Assembly: GCF_023910625.1 (NCBI RefSeq) | Contig: NZ_JAAVVW010000003.1 | Coordinates: 1,054,001 to 1,118,000, forward strand | Source: Limnohabitans sp. | Lineage (GTDB): Bacteria > Pseudomonadota > Gammaproteobacteria > Burkholderiales > Burkholderiaceae_C | Length of the DNA stretch: 64,000 nucleotides | Reading direction: 5' to 3' | Part shown: positions 1-9,477 of the stretch, in pieces | How the letters are laid out: each line of letters begins with the position of its first letter | How positions within the stretch are numbered: position 1 is the first letter of the stretch | The notes under the pieces: generated by a model | The model's input: only the letters and a program-made list of their open reading frames with translations | What the model was told of the DNA's origin: nothing | Database searches by the model: none | Position numbers and translations under genes: made by a program

Positions 1-1455
1 CTGACTCGGGCCGACAACGCACACGCCAAGGCCGGCAACATGAACCACGCATTGGCGCATGCCAAGGGCCAGTTCATTGCCGTTTTTGATGCGGACTTTG
101 TGCCCTCCAAGAACTTCATTCGGCGCACCCTGGGCTTTTTCAGCGACCCGGCGATTGGCATTGTTCAGACGCCCCAACACTTCTACAACAAGGACCCGAT
201 CCAGACCAACCTGGGCCTGATGCAAATTTACCCAGACGAGCAGCGCTTGTTTTTTGACCAGATGGCGGCTTCACGCGACGCGTGGCAGGCCGCATTTTGC
301 TGTGGCTCTTGCAGCATCATGCGCCGCCAAGCCGTCCATGCCATCGGTGGCATTCCCACACAAAGCATCACCGAGGATCTGCTGACCACCTTGGTCATGT
401 TGCGCAAGGGCTACCAAACGATTTACCTCAACGAACGCCTGAGCATGGGCCTGGCTTGCGAATCGATCGAAGGCTTTTTCGTCCAGCGCGAACGCTGGTG
501 CCGTGGGGCCATTCAGTCCCTGTTCCTGAGCGATGGCCCCTTGGGTCCCGGCATGAGCGCCATCCAAAGAATCTTGTTTTTCCCCACCAGTTGGCTCACG
601 CAATACGCTGTCCGCCTGATGCTAATAGCAATTCCCCTGGCCTATCTGCTTTTGGGCTGGTTGCCTTTTCACTTCACGGACACAGCCGACATGGTGTTTT
701 ACCAACTGCCTGTTTTCATGTCTTTATTTCTGGCCATGCGTTGGCTGGTCGGCGGCCATTTTTCACCGCTGGTCTCCGGGCCAGTCGGCTTGTTCGCCAG
801 TTTCAGGTTGGGCCCGACGGTGGTGGCCTCGCTCCTCAAACCCTTTGGCAAAGCCTTCAAGGTCACCCCCAAAGGCTCGGATGCCGTCCATGGTCGGCAG
901 GTGGATTTTTTCAGTCTGGGCATGATTTTGCTGTGCATGACACTGACCTTGGTGGGCTTGCTGCTGAATGTCGTGCCGGAGCTGGCTGTGGTGCCGCACG
1001 ACGAATTTTTCCCCATCGCCATCTTTTGGTCCCTGTTGAACGTGGTCACGCTGGGACTGGCGGCTTTGCTCTGTTTTGAAGGCCCTCGCATGAGAAAGGA
1101 AGAGCGTTTTTTGATAACTGAATCGGCCACCGCCCACGATGGCGAATTCAACATCCCCGTTGAGATCATCGATGCCAGCGTCGATGGGTGCAAATTGGCC
1201 TTGCCACAAACAGGCCATGGGATTTTCAAAAAAGGGATGTCCAGCCTGACGGTGCAAGGCGTTGGACGCGTGATGCTCCAACCCGTGCGGCAAGACCAAG
1301 GCCATCTGGCAGCCACTTTTGCGTACAGCAGCAAGGCACAGCGCCACGCCATGATTTGCAAACTTTTTTCAGGGCGCTACACCACGGTGCCTCTTACAAG
1401 CCATTCAACCCGACAGTTAATTTCGTCTTTATGGGAGAAAACGTTCCATGGCTAA
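1..1455 (+). CDS. Processive family-2 glycosyltransferase with C-terminal PilZ domain (5' truncated)
   Basis: Cellulose-synthase-like inner-membrane enzyme that would polymerise and export a polysaccharide. The reading frame is open to base 1, so the N-terminus lies outside the window. Visible catalytic motifs are a DxD-type motif (DADF, near base 90), TED (near 370) and QRERW (near 484), followed by several hydrophobic segments. The tail carries RxxxR (codons at 1093-1107) and DxSxxG (1171-1188), the two c-di-GMP-binding signatures of PilZ, so activity is probably gated by c-di-GMP. The exact polymer cannot be told. The stop overlaps the next start by 8 bp. It resembles BcsA but no other bcs gene is visible, so I give no symbol. 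Confidence 0.85.
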   Translation: MTRADNAHAKAGNMNHALAHAKGQFIAVFDADFVPSKNFIRRTLGFFSDPAIGIVQTPQHFYNKDPIQTNLGLMQIYPDEQRLFFDQMAASRDAWQAAFCCGSCSIMRRQAVHAIGGIPTQSITEDLLTTLVMLRKGYQTIYLNERLSMGLACESIEGFFVQRERWCRGAIQSLFLSDGPLGPGMSAIQRILFFPTSWLTQYAVRLMLIAIPLAYLLLGWLPFHFTDTADMVFYQLPVFMSLFLAMRWLVGGHFSPLVSGPVGLFASFRLGPTVVASLLKPFGKAFKVTPKGSDAVHGRQVDFFSLGMILLCMTLTLVGLLLNVVPELAVVPHDEFFPIAIFWSLLNVVTLGLAALLCFEGPRMRKEERFLITESATAHDGEFNIPVEIIDASVDGCKLALPQTGHGIFKKGMSSLTVQGVGRVMLQPVRQDQGHLAATFAYSSKAQRHAMICKLFSGRYTTVPLTSHSTRQLISSLWEKTFHG

Positions 1456-2683
1456 ACACCCTTTGCAAACCCTGTGGTTCATCCATAACAGACGTCGACG
1501 TGCGGCCCAGACCCTGGCCTTCATCGTCTTCGCATGCGCCGCACAGGCTTTTGCCCAGACCCCAACCCATCCCCAACTCCCACCGGTGTGGATTGGCTTT
1601 GATGATGCCTATGGCCTAAAAACCAACACCTCAGCCATGGCCATCGAATGGGGAATCCAGGCCGCCATGGAGGAAATCAACAACAACGGCGGCGTGCTCA
1701 ACGGTCGACCCCTGAAACTCATGACCACCGACAACAAAGGAGTTGCCGCCCGAGGCAAAGACAATTTTGTGCAACTGGCTGGCACCAAAGATTTGGTGGC
1801 TGTATTGACAGGCAAATTCAGTCCCATCAGTGTAGAGATGCTGCCCGAGGCGCACCGACTGCAGGTCCCCATGATCAGCGTCTGGGGATCGGCTGACCCC
1901 ATCACAGACCACGACTACAAACCGTCCTACTCGTTTCGTGTTTCACTCAAGGACGAGTGGGGTGTTGATGCAATGATAAAACGCCTGTCCTCCAAATACA
2001 AGGTTAGGCAAGCTTGCGCCATATTGCCCAACACGGCTTGGGGTCGTTCTGCAGAAAAAGTGATCCAGGAAAAGTCCGGTTCAAGAACCGTGCGATTTCC
2101 AGTGGTGCGTTGGTACAACTGGGGAGACTCATCGCTGAAGGAACACTACCGGGCCTGCCTGGAATCACGCACCCAAGGCCTGCTGTTTGTTGGCAATGAA
2201 AAGGAAGGTGCCATGTTGGTCAAAGAAATCGCGGCACAGGACTCGCTCATGCGCATGCCCGTGGTGGCGCATTGGGGTGCTGTGGGCGGAACCTTGCACG
2301 AGTTGGTCAATGAAGAACTGTCCATGGTGCGCATCGATTTCATCCAGACCTTCTCTTTCATCAACAACAAGCGCCCTCGTGCCAAATACCTTGCCGATTG
2401 GATATTGAAAAACAAAGGCCTGAAAGGCACGCACGAGATTCCCAGTCCCGTTGGCGCAGCTCATGCTTATGACACGGTCCATCTTCTGGCCAAGGCCATT
2501 GACACAGCGAAAACCACATCGCCCCCAAAAATCAGGGATACCCTGGAAAAATTGCCCGCATTCAATGGCGCCGTCAAGCATTACACCCAACCGTTCACAA
2601 ATCACCGACATGATGCCTTGGACAAATCGCAAGTCCTTTTTGTCAAATTGACACCCTCCGGTCACTTGATCCCGCAAGACTGA
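1448..2683 (+). CDS. Type I periplasmic ligand-binding protein (LivJ/Peripla_BP_6-like)
   Basis: A 411-residue exported receptor. An arginine-rich n-region and a hydrophobic core ending in AQAFA give a signal peptide of about 36 residues. The mature part has the amide/branched-chain amino-acid receptor pattern: repeated alpha/beta segments, an AMEEIN-NNGG helix-turn near residues 73-82, and a GRPL strand leading to a DNKG motif. No ABC permease or ATPase is adjacent. Instead it sits between a PilZ glycosyltransferase (8-bp overlap) and a GGDEF-EAL protein (1-bp gap). That arrangement suggests a sensory rather than transport role (inference). The ligand is unknown. Confidence 0.85.
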   Translation: MAKHPLQTLWFIHNRRRRAAQTLAFIVFACAAQAFAQTPTHPQLPPVWIGFDDAYGLKTNTSAMAIEWGIQAAMEEINNNGGVLNGRPLKLMTTDNKGVAARGKDNFVQLAGTKDLVAVLTGKFSPISVEMLPEAHRLQVPMISVWGSADPITDHDYKPSYSFRVSLKDEWGVDAMIKRLSSKYKVRQACAILPNTAWGRSAEKVIQEKSGSRTVRFPVVRWYNWGDSSLKEHYRACLESRTQGLLFVGNEKEGAMLVKEIAAQDSLMRMPVVAHWGAVGGTLHELVNEELSMVRIDFIQTFSFINNKRPRAKYLADWILKNKGLKGTHEIPSPVGAAHAYDTVHLLAKAIDTAKTTSPPKIRDTLEKLPAFNGAVKHYTQPFTNHRHDALDKSQVLFVKLTPSGHLIPQD

Positions 2684-2684
2684 C

Positions 2685-5312
2685 ATGGATCGATTGAAAT
2701 CGATCAAAGCCCAGATCAGCCATGATGTTTTCAGGCTGTTTGGCGCCTACGCCCTGGGCGTTACATCGCTGTGCATGCTCTTGGCCCTCTATGGTATTTT
2801 TTTCTACCAGCAAGAAGAGTTCAAACATTACAAGGCGCTGATCGCCACACGGCTAAGCTCCGAAATCAGCAATTCCTTCCGCCAAGCCAATGATTTGGCC
2901 CTTTCGACAGAGGTCTGGACCGGACTGACGGACTCGGAAGGACGGGGATCGTATCTCCTGCCACTTCTGGAGAAATCCAATCAGAGCAAAATTTACAAAT
3001 TTGAACTGCTGGATTATTTGGGCCGATTTTTCATCCAGAGCGGCAGTTCAGCGAGTTTGCTTCCAGATGTCCCGGACAACATCCAAAAAACAATCGAGGA
3101 CAACCAGCTCCACCTGGATCTGATCACCATCGAACAATCAGTGTATCTGTCAGTCAGCGTTCCTGTAAAGGCCAGCTTCACAGACAGCACCATCGGCATC
3201 GTTTGGCTTCAACTTGATCTGAGCAAGGTCATCGCCACACTGAATTTTCCTGCTGACCTGATGATCAATTACAGCCTGACCCCATTTGTGGACTCTGCAT
3301 CGAATCTTTCCAAACACAGTGAAGTATTCAAATTTGAATGGGACGATGCTGGAAAAAACCACACCATTCATATTCAACTCCAACACAGCTATTTTTCGGC
3401 CTTTCTGTTTGTCATGACGGGTTTGGCGGTTTCATTGGTATCCGGTGGCTTGCTGTTCCTGGGGCTCAAACGCTGGACTCGGATTTTTTCGGAAAACACC
3501 ACACGCCGATTAGATGACCTTGTGCAACTGGCATCCGATACGGTTGAAGGACGCGGCGATGATTCGCTGATTGACAACACTGGAGATGAACTGGCCCAGG
3601 TATCGAACGCCTTGCACAGCATGCTTCAAAAGCAAAGACTTGCTGCACAAAAACAAGCGATTTTCTCCAGGGTGTTCGAGACAGCGGCCGAAGCCATCTT
3701 GATCACGAACAAGCAAGGACTGGTGGTCGATGTGAATGCTGCATTGACAGACATGACCGGTTACACCAAAGACGAGTTGATTAACCAACCTGCCGGGCGG
3801 CTTTACATCCAGGACGAGAAAGGCGTTGATTTTCCGATCATTGCCGAAAGCGTCCGCAAGCACGGCGGCTGGCGAGGCGAAACCTATTTTTTGAGCAAGC
3901 AACATACCCAGCTGCCCGTGCTGCTCTCGGTGTCAACTTTGCTGGATGCCGATGGCATGAGCCAAGGCCATGTTTCTGTTTTTGCGGATATCCGGGCGAT
4001 TCGTGAAGCGGAAAAAAAGCTCCAGGATCTTCTCCACGAAGACCAACTGACAGGTTTACCCAACTACCGAGGATTTCTGAAATATATCCAGGAAAAAGTT
4101 AATGGCTCCCAATTTGCCATGTTGTTCATAGACCTGGACAACTTCAAAAACATCAATGACACCTTTGGTCACGACCAAGGCGATGAAGTGATTCGGCAAA
4201 TCGCACAACACCTCAATGCCACATTACCTGCTGGCAATTTTTTATGTCGCCGCTCGGGCGATGAGTTCATTGCTGTATTGGACATCGATGAACCGATCGC
4301 TGCTTTTCAAGCCAAGTTAAAACTGATGTTCAAACCCGCTGTTTTCAGTGTCAATCACATGGGGAAAGTTCAGATCACGGCCACTTTCAGTGCAGGGGCG
4401 GCCTTGTATCCTGATCACACACAATCGATCCATGAACTGCTCATTTACGCAGATACAGCACTGCTGAGCGCAAAGGAGTCCGGTCGCAATCAGATTCAAT
4501 GGCTCAATGCCCAGATGATGGCGGCCTCCATGCGAAAAACCAAAGTCGACAGCAAGTTGGCCGTGGCCATTCGTGAAGGTCGAATCTTCCCGCATTACCA
4601 ACCCGAAGTGGATCTCTTGACCGGAAAAATCATCGGGTTTGAGGCATTGGCCCGTTGGCACGACGAAGAACTCGGCATGGTCAGCCCCGCCGAATTCATC
4701 CCTTTGGCCGAGCAATCAGGGGCCATTGACCCCTTGACAGAGCATTTATTCACCCAAGTGGTCCAAGACAGCCAAGCGATTCGCGCCCACTTTCCCAACG
4801 CAAGCATCGCCTTGAATTCGTCACCCCAGTTGCTGTCTGGCACGCGTCTTTTGACCATGCTTTCGCGCCTGGCGTCTGAGCTTGAAAATGGCTTGGATGG
4901 CTTTGTGCTGGAAATCACCGAAACGGATTTCGCCTTGAGCCCACAAGAGCTGGCCAGCCAACTCCAGGCCATCATGGGCCTGGGCGTGCGAATCGCGATC
5001 GATGATTTCGGCAAGTCCTACTCCTCCCTTTTCCGACTGGCGAGTATGCCCATTCAGAAATTGAAAATTGACATGTCTTTTACTGCAGGCATGGAGCGCG
5101 AAGAAAACATCAAAATCATTTCAGGAATTCTGGCGTTGGCGCAATCACTGCATCTGGAGGTGACTGCTGAAGGCGTGGAAACGCGATTCCAGCAAGACAT
5201 ACTGATCAGTCTCGGTTGCCAGCAAGCACAGGGTTACTTTTTTTCCAAGCCTCTGAAACTGCAGGACTTGCTCGCACTGCCCACCCATTTGGCACCGGCG
5301 AAAGTCGCGTGA
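2685..5312 (+). CDS. Membrane-bound HAMP-PAS-GGDEF-EAL c-di-GMP turnover protein
   Basis: An 875-residue sensor enzyme. TM1 is at about 19-42, a periplasmic domain of about 190 residues follows, TM2 is at about 236-262, then HAMP, PAS (about 326-440), GGDEF and EAL. The cyclase signature reads SGDEF (residues 524-528), a variant found in some active cyclases. No RxxD inhibitory site precedes it. The EAL domain keeps E653-A-L, an EITE motif, DDFG, KID and AEGVE, so phosphodiesterase activity is likely. It starts 1 bp after the receptor gene. The periplasmic loop has no domain I recognise and could contact the neighbouring binding protein. Which activity dominates cannot be decided from sequence. 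Confidence 0.9.
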   Translation: MDRLKSIKAQISHDVFRLFGAYALGVTSLCMLLALYGIFFYQQEEFKHYKALIATRLSSEISNSFRQANDLALSTEVWTGLTDSEGRGSYLLPLLEKSNQSKIYKFELLDYLGRFFIQSGSSASLLPDVPDNIQKTIEDNQLHLDLITIEQSVYLSVSVPVKASFTDSTIGIVWLQLDLSKVIATLNFPADLMINYSLTPFVDSASNLSKHSEVFKFEWDDAGKNHTIHIQLQHSYFSAFLFVMTGLAVSLVSGGLLFLGLKRWTRIFSENTTRRLDDLVQLASDTVEGRGDDSLIDNTGDELAQVSNALHSMLQKQRLAAQKQAIFSRVFETAAEAILITNKQGLVVDVNAALTDMTGYTKDELINQPAGRLYIQDEKGVDFPIIAESVRKHGGWRGETYFLSKQHTQLPVLLSVSTLLDADGMSQGHVSVFADIRAIREAEKKLQDLLHEDQLTGLPNYRGFLKYIQEKVNGSQFAMLFIDLDNFKNINDTFGHDQGDEVIRQIAQHLNATLPAGNFLCRRSGDEFIAVLDIDEPIAAFQAKLKLMFKPAVFSVNHMGKVQITATFSAGAALYPDHTQSIHELLIYADTALLSAKESGRNQIQWLNAQMMAASMRKTKVDSKLAVAIREGRIFPHYQPEVDLLTGKIIGFEALARWHDEELGMVSPAEFIPLAEQSGAIDPLTEHLFTQVVQDSQAIRAHFPNASIALNSSPQLLSGTRLLTMLSRLASELENGLDGFVLEITETDFALSPQELASQLQAIMGLGVRIAIDDFGKSYSSLFRLASMPIQKLKIDMSFTAGMEREENIKIISGILALAQSLHLEVTAEGVETRFQQDILISLGCQQAQGYFFSKPLKLQDLLALPTHLAPAKVA

Positions 5313-5460
5313 CACCCGCCTTTTATTGGTGAGTGCAACATCCTTTCTGTAATTTTCCGGAGCATTGAACTTGGCGGTTTTTGGTTCTGGGAATTTTTCA
5401 ATAGGCCCCTGCCAGGCCGCCGGAGGCTCCCCTGCAAGACTCACGACAGAAAGAAATATC

Positions 5461-5751
5461 ATGTCCCAACGATCCAATTCTGAAGAAGCACCCAACCCCC
5501 TGCATGAAGCCTATGCATGCCTACTCTCCAATGGCCTGGACGGCGCAGGCGAAGCCCTGCGAATTTTGGTTAACGAAGCCTCGCGCATCGAACGCGCCCA
5601 ACATCTGCAGGCCATACCCTACGAGCGCAGCGCCCAGCGTGTCGGCCAAGCCAACGGCTACAAGCCCAAGACAATGCTCACGCGTCTGGGAGAAATCACC
5701 TTTGAGGTGCCCCAGGACTCAGGCGACAACTACCTTGACACGCGCGGATGA
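5461..5751 (+). pseudogene. IS256-family transposase, N-terminal fragment
   Basis: About 96 residues resembling the start of mutator-type (IS256) transposases. The NGYKPKT motif and a GEITFEVPQD segment match the family pattern in which the N-terminal helix bundle precedes the catalytic domain. A stop occurs where the family would continue for some 300 more residues, so the DDE catalytic core is absent. The frame ends at the junction with the IS3 fragment. Confidence 0.7.
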
Positions 5752-5752
5752 G

Positions 5753-6024
5753 TTCCAGGGCACGCTGGCGGATTACAAAATGAGAAGCTCCATGAGCCGC
5801 AAGGGAAACTGCTGGGACAACGCACCCACGGAGAGTCTGTGGGGTCGACTCAAAGTGGCAGGCTGTACGGGCAAAGGTTTGCAACCCGCAGGCAGGCGAT
5901 GGATGAGGTGATTGACTGGCTGACGTTCTACAACCACCGGCGGTTACACTCCACGTTGGGCTACGTCAGTCCGATGCAGTTTGAAAAACGCTGGGACGCG
6001 GCACAGCAATTGAAGGCCGCATAA
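5753..6024 (+). pseudogene. IS3-family transposase (OrfB) C-terminal fragment, frameshifted
   Basis: The end of an IS3-type integrase. SMSRKGNCWDNAPTES carries the conserved region around the catalytic glutamate. The frame then shifts by one base near 5860, and the family-typical end (FATRRQAMDEV, YNHRRLHSTLGY, SPMQFE) continues in another frame to a stop at 6024. The N-terminal two-thirds of the protein is missing. It is not functional. Confidence 0.75.
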
Positions 6025-6114
6025 TGAAGTTGCTAAGCGGTACGTCAAACAGGGGCAGGTTCAGGCCTCCTTTGAAGCGACTGCAGTCAAGCCATCGGCT
6101 TTGCAATGTTCTGA

Positions 6115-6963
6115 TCAGTTCAGGAATTGCTCCACCCTGGCATTGAACTTTTGAGGATTCTCCATGAACATGAAATGGGAGCCACCCTCGTTCGCTTCAA
6201 AGATTTCATGCTGACCATTCGGTATCTGTTCTGCTTGCCAGACCACGCATGTCCATGGAACGAAGCTTGCCCTGCCACCGATGCAAAGGGCCGGGACCGT
6301 GATCCGTGCCATCACATCACGCCAGTCGTTGTGCACATGATCGATGACCAGTTGGGCTGCCTTGTCACGCGGAAATTTGAAATTGAGCGCGATTGATTTC
6401 TGGACAATGTCCTTCGGGCATTCGGGGGTGAACATGCCCGAGACAAAGCCGGTCGTCACTGAGCCATCTGCATCGGCAGCGAGCGCCACAGCGGTACTGA
6501 AGGCGGCCTCGGGCGTAAAAATAGCCCCGGCCTGAACCAATCCCTCTGGCGACAGTGTTGGGTTGTTGGAGAGGTAGGCAGGCTCATCGACAAAGACGAA
6601 TTTCGAGACCCGACTGGCACCGTAGAGATCGTAAAGTCCCCAAAGCACTGAACAGCCCATCGAATGCCCCATCAGGATGGCGTTTTGCAGATCAAGACCT
6701 TCGATGAATTCTTTGACATCCTTCGAAAGGCGATAAATCCGATAGCCATGTCCCGGTTTTTCGGATTCGCCGTGGCCACGCATATCCAGCGCCAAGACGC
6801 GATATTTTTTTGAAAAATGGTTGATCTGGTGATGCCATTGATCCGCCGTTTGCGACCAGCCCGGGATCATGACAAAGGGCTGGCCTTTGCCGGCCTCCAA
6901 GTAACTGAGCTTTACCCCGTCGCTGGTGGTGAAGGTCTTTCTGACTGCATCGATATCAAACAT
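6115..6963 (-). CDS. Alpha/beta-fold hydrolase
   Basis: A 282-residue cytoplasmic hydrolase. GHSMG forms the nucleophile elbow (serine). A late acidic segment and a GGSHF histidine near the C-terminus would complete the triad. MIPGW marks the oxyanion-hole strand. I chose the ATG at 6963 because AAGGAGA lies just upstream, whereas the in-frame extension to 7053 has no such site and unusual composition. The substrate is unknown; esterase, lactonase or haloperoxidase-like activities are all possible. It is downstream of ggt on the same strand, separated by about 240 bp, so probably transcribed alone. Confidence 0.8.
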   Translation of the reverse strand: MFDIDAVRKTFTTSDGVKLSYLEAGKGQPFVMIPGWSQTADQWHHQINHFSKKYRVLALDMRGHGESEKPGHGYRIYRLSKDVKEFIEGLDLQNAILMGHSMGCSVLWGLYDLYGASRVSKFVFVDEPAYLSNNPTLSPEGLVQAGAIFTPEAAFSTAVALAADADGSVTTGFVSGMFTPECPKDIVQKSIALNFKFPRDKAAQLVIDHVHNDWRDVMARITVPALCIGGRASFVPWTCVVWQAEQIPNGQHEIFEANEGGSHFMFMENPQKFNARVEQFLN

Positions 6964-7200
6964 GATGTTCTCCTTTGCTTTGAGCTTGGCTGAGTTCGTT
7001 TTGATCCACACCCCTTTTGGGCTCAGGTCGCGCTGAAGGGGCCTCTCAAGCACGCCTGCGTCATTCTAGGGGCAAATTGGTCACCCCTCTTTCACGCGAA
7101 ATGAGCACACCTGGCAGTCAAAGTGGGCAGCGAAGGTGTTTTTTTGCTGATCGGGGTCAGTGTGTCGCCGCCCCCTTTGATTTCAAACTGAGTCCTTATA

Positions 7201-9198
7201 TTAAAAAGGATTGTCCCCCAGTGCAAGACCTTCTCGACGTGGATCCGCACCGCCCCACAAGGTCTGTGCTCCGGTCGTTGCAGACGGGGCACGAATGATG
7301 GTGGATACGCCGCTGGACTGCGCCGCAAAAGACACGGTGTGGCCTAACGAGCGCAATCCAACCAACAAAGGATCGTTCAAGCCGCTGTTTGAAACGTCAA
7401 TGGAAGGATGCTCACCGCCAACACCAGTCGTCACGCTGTTTGCCGCACCAAAATTGACCATCGAAGTTGCTTGCTGCGCGTCGAGCTTCCAGTCCAGGGC
7501 GCTGACCAATGTTTTAACAACAAACTGAATAATGGTTGCGCCACCGGGTGAGCCTGTTGCCATGACAAAATCTCCGCGACCGCCTTCTAAGTTCTTGCTG
7601 AACACCAAAGTCGGTGCCATTGAACTGCGCGGTCTTTTCAGTGGCGCAATTCGATTCGCAATCAAACCTGAAGAATCTGAAGGGTCAGGTGAAAAATCCG
7701 TGAGCTGATTGTTCAGAAGAAATCCGCGTGTGAAACGAAATGACCCCATTCCAGACTCAATGGTCGTTGTCATGACGAGTGCATTACCGTATTTGTCAAC
7801 AATGGACATGTGGGTAGTTCCCTTTCCCTCGGTAGCGCTGCTGCCAGAGGCCGGAGCTGTCGGAAAGACACCGGGCAATGCCGTTCCCATACTTTTGGTC
7901 GTTGAAATCAAACCCGCTCTTGCTTTCAGATAGTCTTTGGCAACCATCGAACTCACGCCATTGCCTGGGAGAGGGACAAAATCGGTGTCCGCAACATACT
8001 TGTTGCGATCTGCATAAGCCAGCCTTTGCGATTCACTGATCAAATGAACGGCAGCAATGGACGGCTTGCCGCCATCCGAATTGACCAAGGTTGGCAAATA
8101 TTGGCCAGCGGATAAATCAAAATTTTCCAAAATGCCCAGTGACTGCGCTACGGCGATACCGCCGGAAGAAGGTGGCGCCATGCCACAAACCCAATAATTG
8201 CGGTAAGTGGTGCAAACAGGTTCTCTCTTGATGGCGCGGTAATTGGCCAGGTCACTCAACTCGGTTAAACCCGGCGTGATGGCAACTGGATTTGCCCCCC
8301 CGGAACTTGTAACCTTAATTTTGTCAACAATGGATTGCGCGATGGGGCCGGTATAAAAAGCATTGGCACCGCCCTTTGCAATTGAACCCAGGGTTTGCGC
8401 ATACTCGGGGTTTTTGATGAGTGTGCCAAGTGCCTTGGGAGTGGAATCCGCATTTAAAAAGTAAGCCGCGGCCTCTGGATCACGAAGCAGATCGTTTTTG
8501 GCACCTGCAATGGCATCGGCCATGCGCCCACTGATGCCAAAACCATTGGTGGCCAATTGAATCGCAGGATCAAAAAGCGTGCCCCATGACTTTTGCCCAT
8601 GATCTTGGTGCAAAAGTTCCAACATCTTGACGGCACCGGGTGTGCCAATGGATCGACCACTTGCGCGAATGCTTGCAAAGGCGCTGCCTAAATTGGGCAA
8701 TGGGGTGGTTTGGTTGCTGGCACTGATGTGTCGCAAGTAGTTTTCTGTCGCGGCTGCGGGGGCTGTTTCACGACCATCGTAGGAAAAAACCTGCTTGCTG
8801 TTTGCATTGTAATAAAGCGCAAAAGCACCGCCACCCAAACCCGACGATTGTGGCTCGACCAGGCCAAGAACCATTTGAATCGCCACTGCGGCATCTGCAG
8901 CAGTACCGCCTGCACTGAGAACCTCGCAACCGGCTTGCGTTGCGCGGGGATTGGCCGTCACAGCCATGTAACTTGTGCTGTTTACAACCTTGTTGCCAAG
9001 CTTGTAGCCTGATGATTTTTCAGGAATTGACGGGTCTCCAGGCAAACCGGAACCCACGGAAACTCCGCCAGTAGTGGTGCCCTGTAAACATGCTTTCAAT
9101 TCAGCATTACCGCCAAAGGCCGACAAAAACAAAGCTGAAGCGCTGAGCAAAATGACAGATTGCAATCGGCGAAACCTGCTTGCCCTCGGATTTTTCAT
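7201..9198 (-). CDS. ggt: Gamma-glutamyltransferase
   Basis: A 665-residue precursor of the periplasmic N-terminal-nucleophile enzyme that transfers or hydrolyses gamma-glutamyl groups of glutathione. The N-terminus (RRLQ followed by a hydrophobic run ending in FLSAFGG) is a signal peptide. The autocleavage site and nucleophilic threonine lie in GTTHMS near residue 460, splitting the chain into large and small subunits. DGRETAP and GGGAF are family motifs. The length is a little above the usual 580 residues. An IS4-family element is inserted 90 bp upstream of the start, which may have altered its promoter. Confidence 0.93.
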   Translation of the reverse strand: MKNPRASRFRRLQSVILLSASALFLSAFGGNAELKACLQGTTTGGVSVGSGLPGDPSIPEKSSGYKLGNKVVNSTSYMAVTANPRATQAGCEVLSAGGTAADAAVAIQMVLGLVEPQSSGLGGGAFALYYNANSKQVFSYDGRETAPAAATENYLRHISASNQTTPLPNLGSAFASIRASGRSIGTPGAVKMLELLHQDHGQKSWGTLFDPAIQLATNGFGISGRMADAIAGAKNDLLRDPEAAAYFLNADSTPKALGTLIKNPEYAQTLGSIAKGGANAFYTGPIAQSIVDKIKVTSSGGANPVAITPGLTELSDLANYRAIKREPVCTTYRNYWVCGMAPPSSGGIAVAQSLGILENFDLSAGQYLPTLVNSDGGKPSIAAVHLISESQRLAYADRNKYVADTDFVPLPGNGVSSMVAKDYLKARAGLISTTKSMGTALPGVFPTAPASGSSATEGKGTTHMSIVDKYGNALVMTTTIESGMGSFRFTRGFLLNNQLTDFSPDPSDSSGLIANRIAPLKRPRSSMAPTLVFSKNLEGGRGDFVMATGSPGGATIIQFVVKTLVSALDWKLDAQQATSMVNFGAANSVTTGVGGEHPSIDVSNSGLNDPLLVGLRSLGHTVSFAAQSSGVSTIIRAPSATTGAQTLWGGADPRREGLALGDNPF

Positions 9199-9280
9199 GG
9201 GTGCCCTTTTGAGGCTGTTGGTGTTTGAAACATTGACAACCCAATATACGCCTCACAGCCGATATATGTCAACAAAGGTG

Positions 9281-9288
9281 CACACTTT
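9281..9288. repeat. Left 8-bp target site duplication of the IS4 element
   Basis: CACACTTT directly abuts the left inverted repeat and recurs at 11095-11102 directly after the right one. Confidence 0.88.
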
Positions 9289-9433
9289 CAGTAGTGTCCG
9301 GTTAAACCGGGTTGATTTGTAGAGAAAGCCAATCCTGGCGTGGCCTAGCAGCCGATTTTTTTTGGTGCCGATTTGAAACTTGTTTTCCCATTCCCGTGTA
9401 ATTTTCAAGGCTCAAGCCCCTTGGAGATTTCCC

Positions 9434-9477
9434 ATGAATGTCGGCAAGACCTTGTTTGCGCAGATCATGGAATTCAT
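9434..9477 (+). pseudogene. Original 5' end of the IS4 transposase gene, cut off by the nested element
   Basis: ATG at 9434 opens MNVGKTLFAQIMEFI, the expected IS4-type N-terminus. The frame is interrupted after the TTCAT duplication (9473-9477). It resumes in meaning at 9951, where FIPWTSF continues the family sequence in another frame. Confidence 0.85.

Larger units (their letters stand above)
5461..6062 (+). mobile_element. Composite remnant of IS256-like and IS3-like elements
   Basis: Two unrelated transposase fragments lie end to end. An N-terminal IS256/mutator-type piece joins an IS3-type integrase C-terminus near base 5751. After the IS3 stop codon, a sequence ending in GGGGCAGGTTCA (to about 6062) resembles an IS3-type terminal repeat. 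No matching left end or target duplication was found, so this is a decayed, immobile remnant. Confidence 0.6.
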
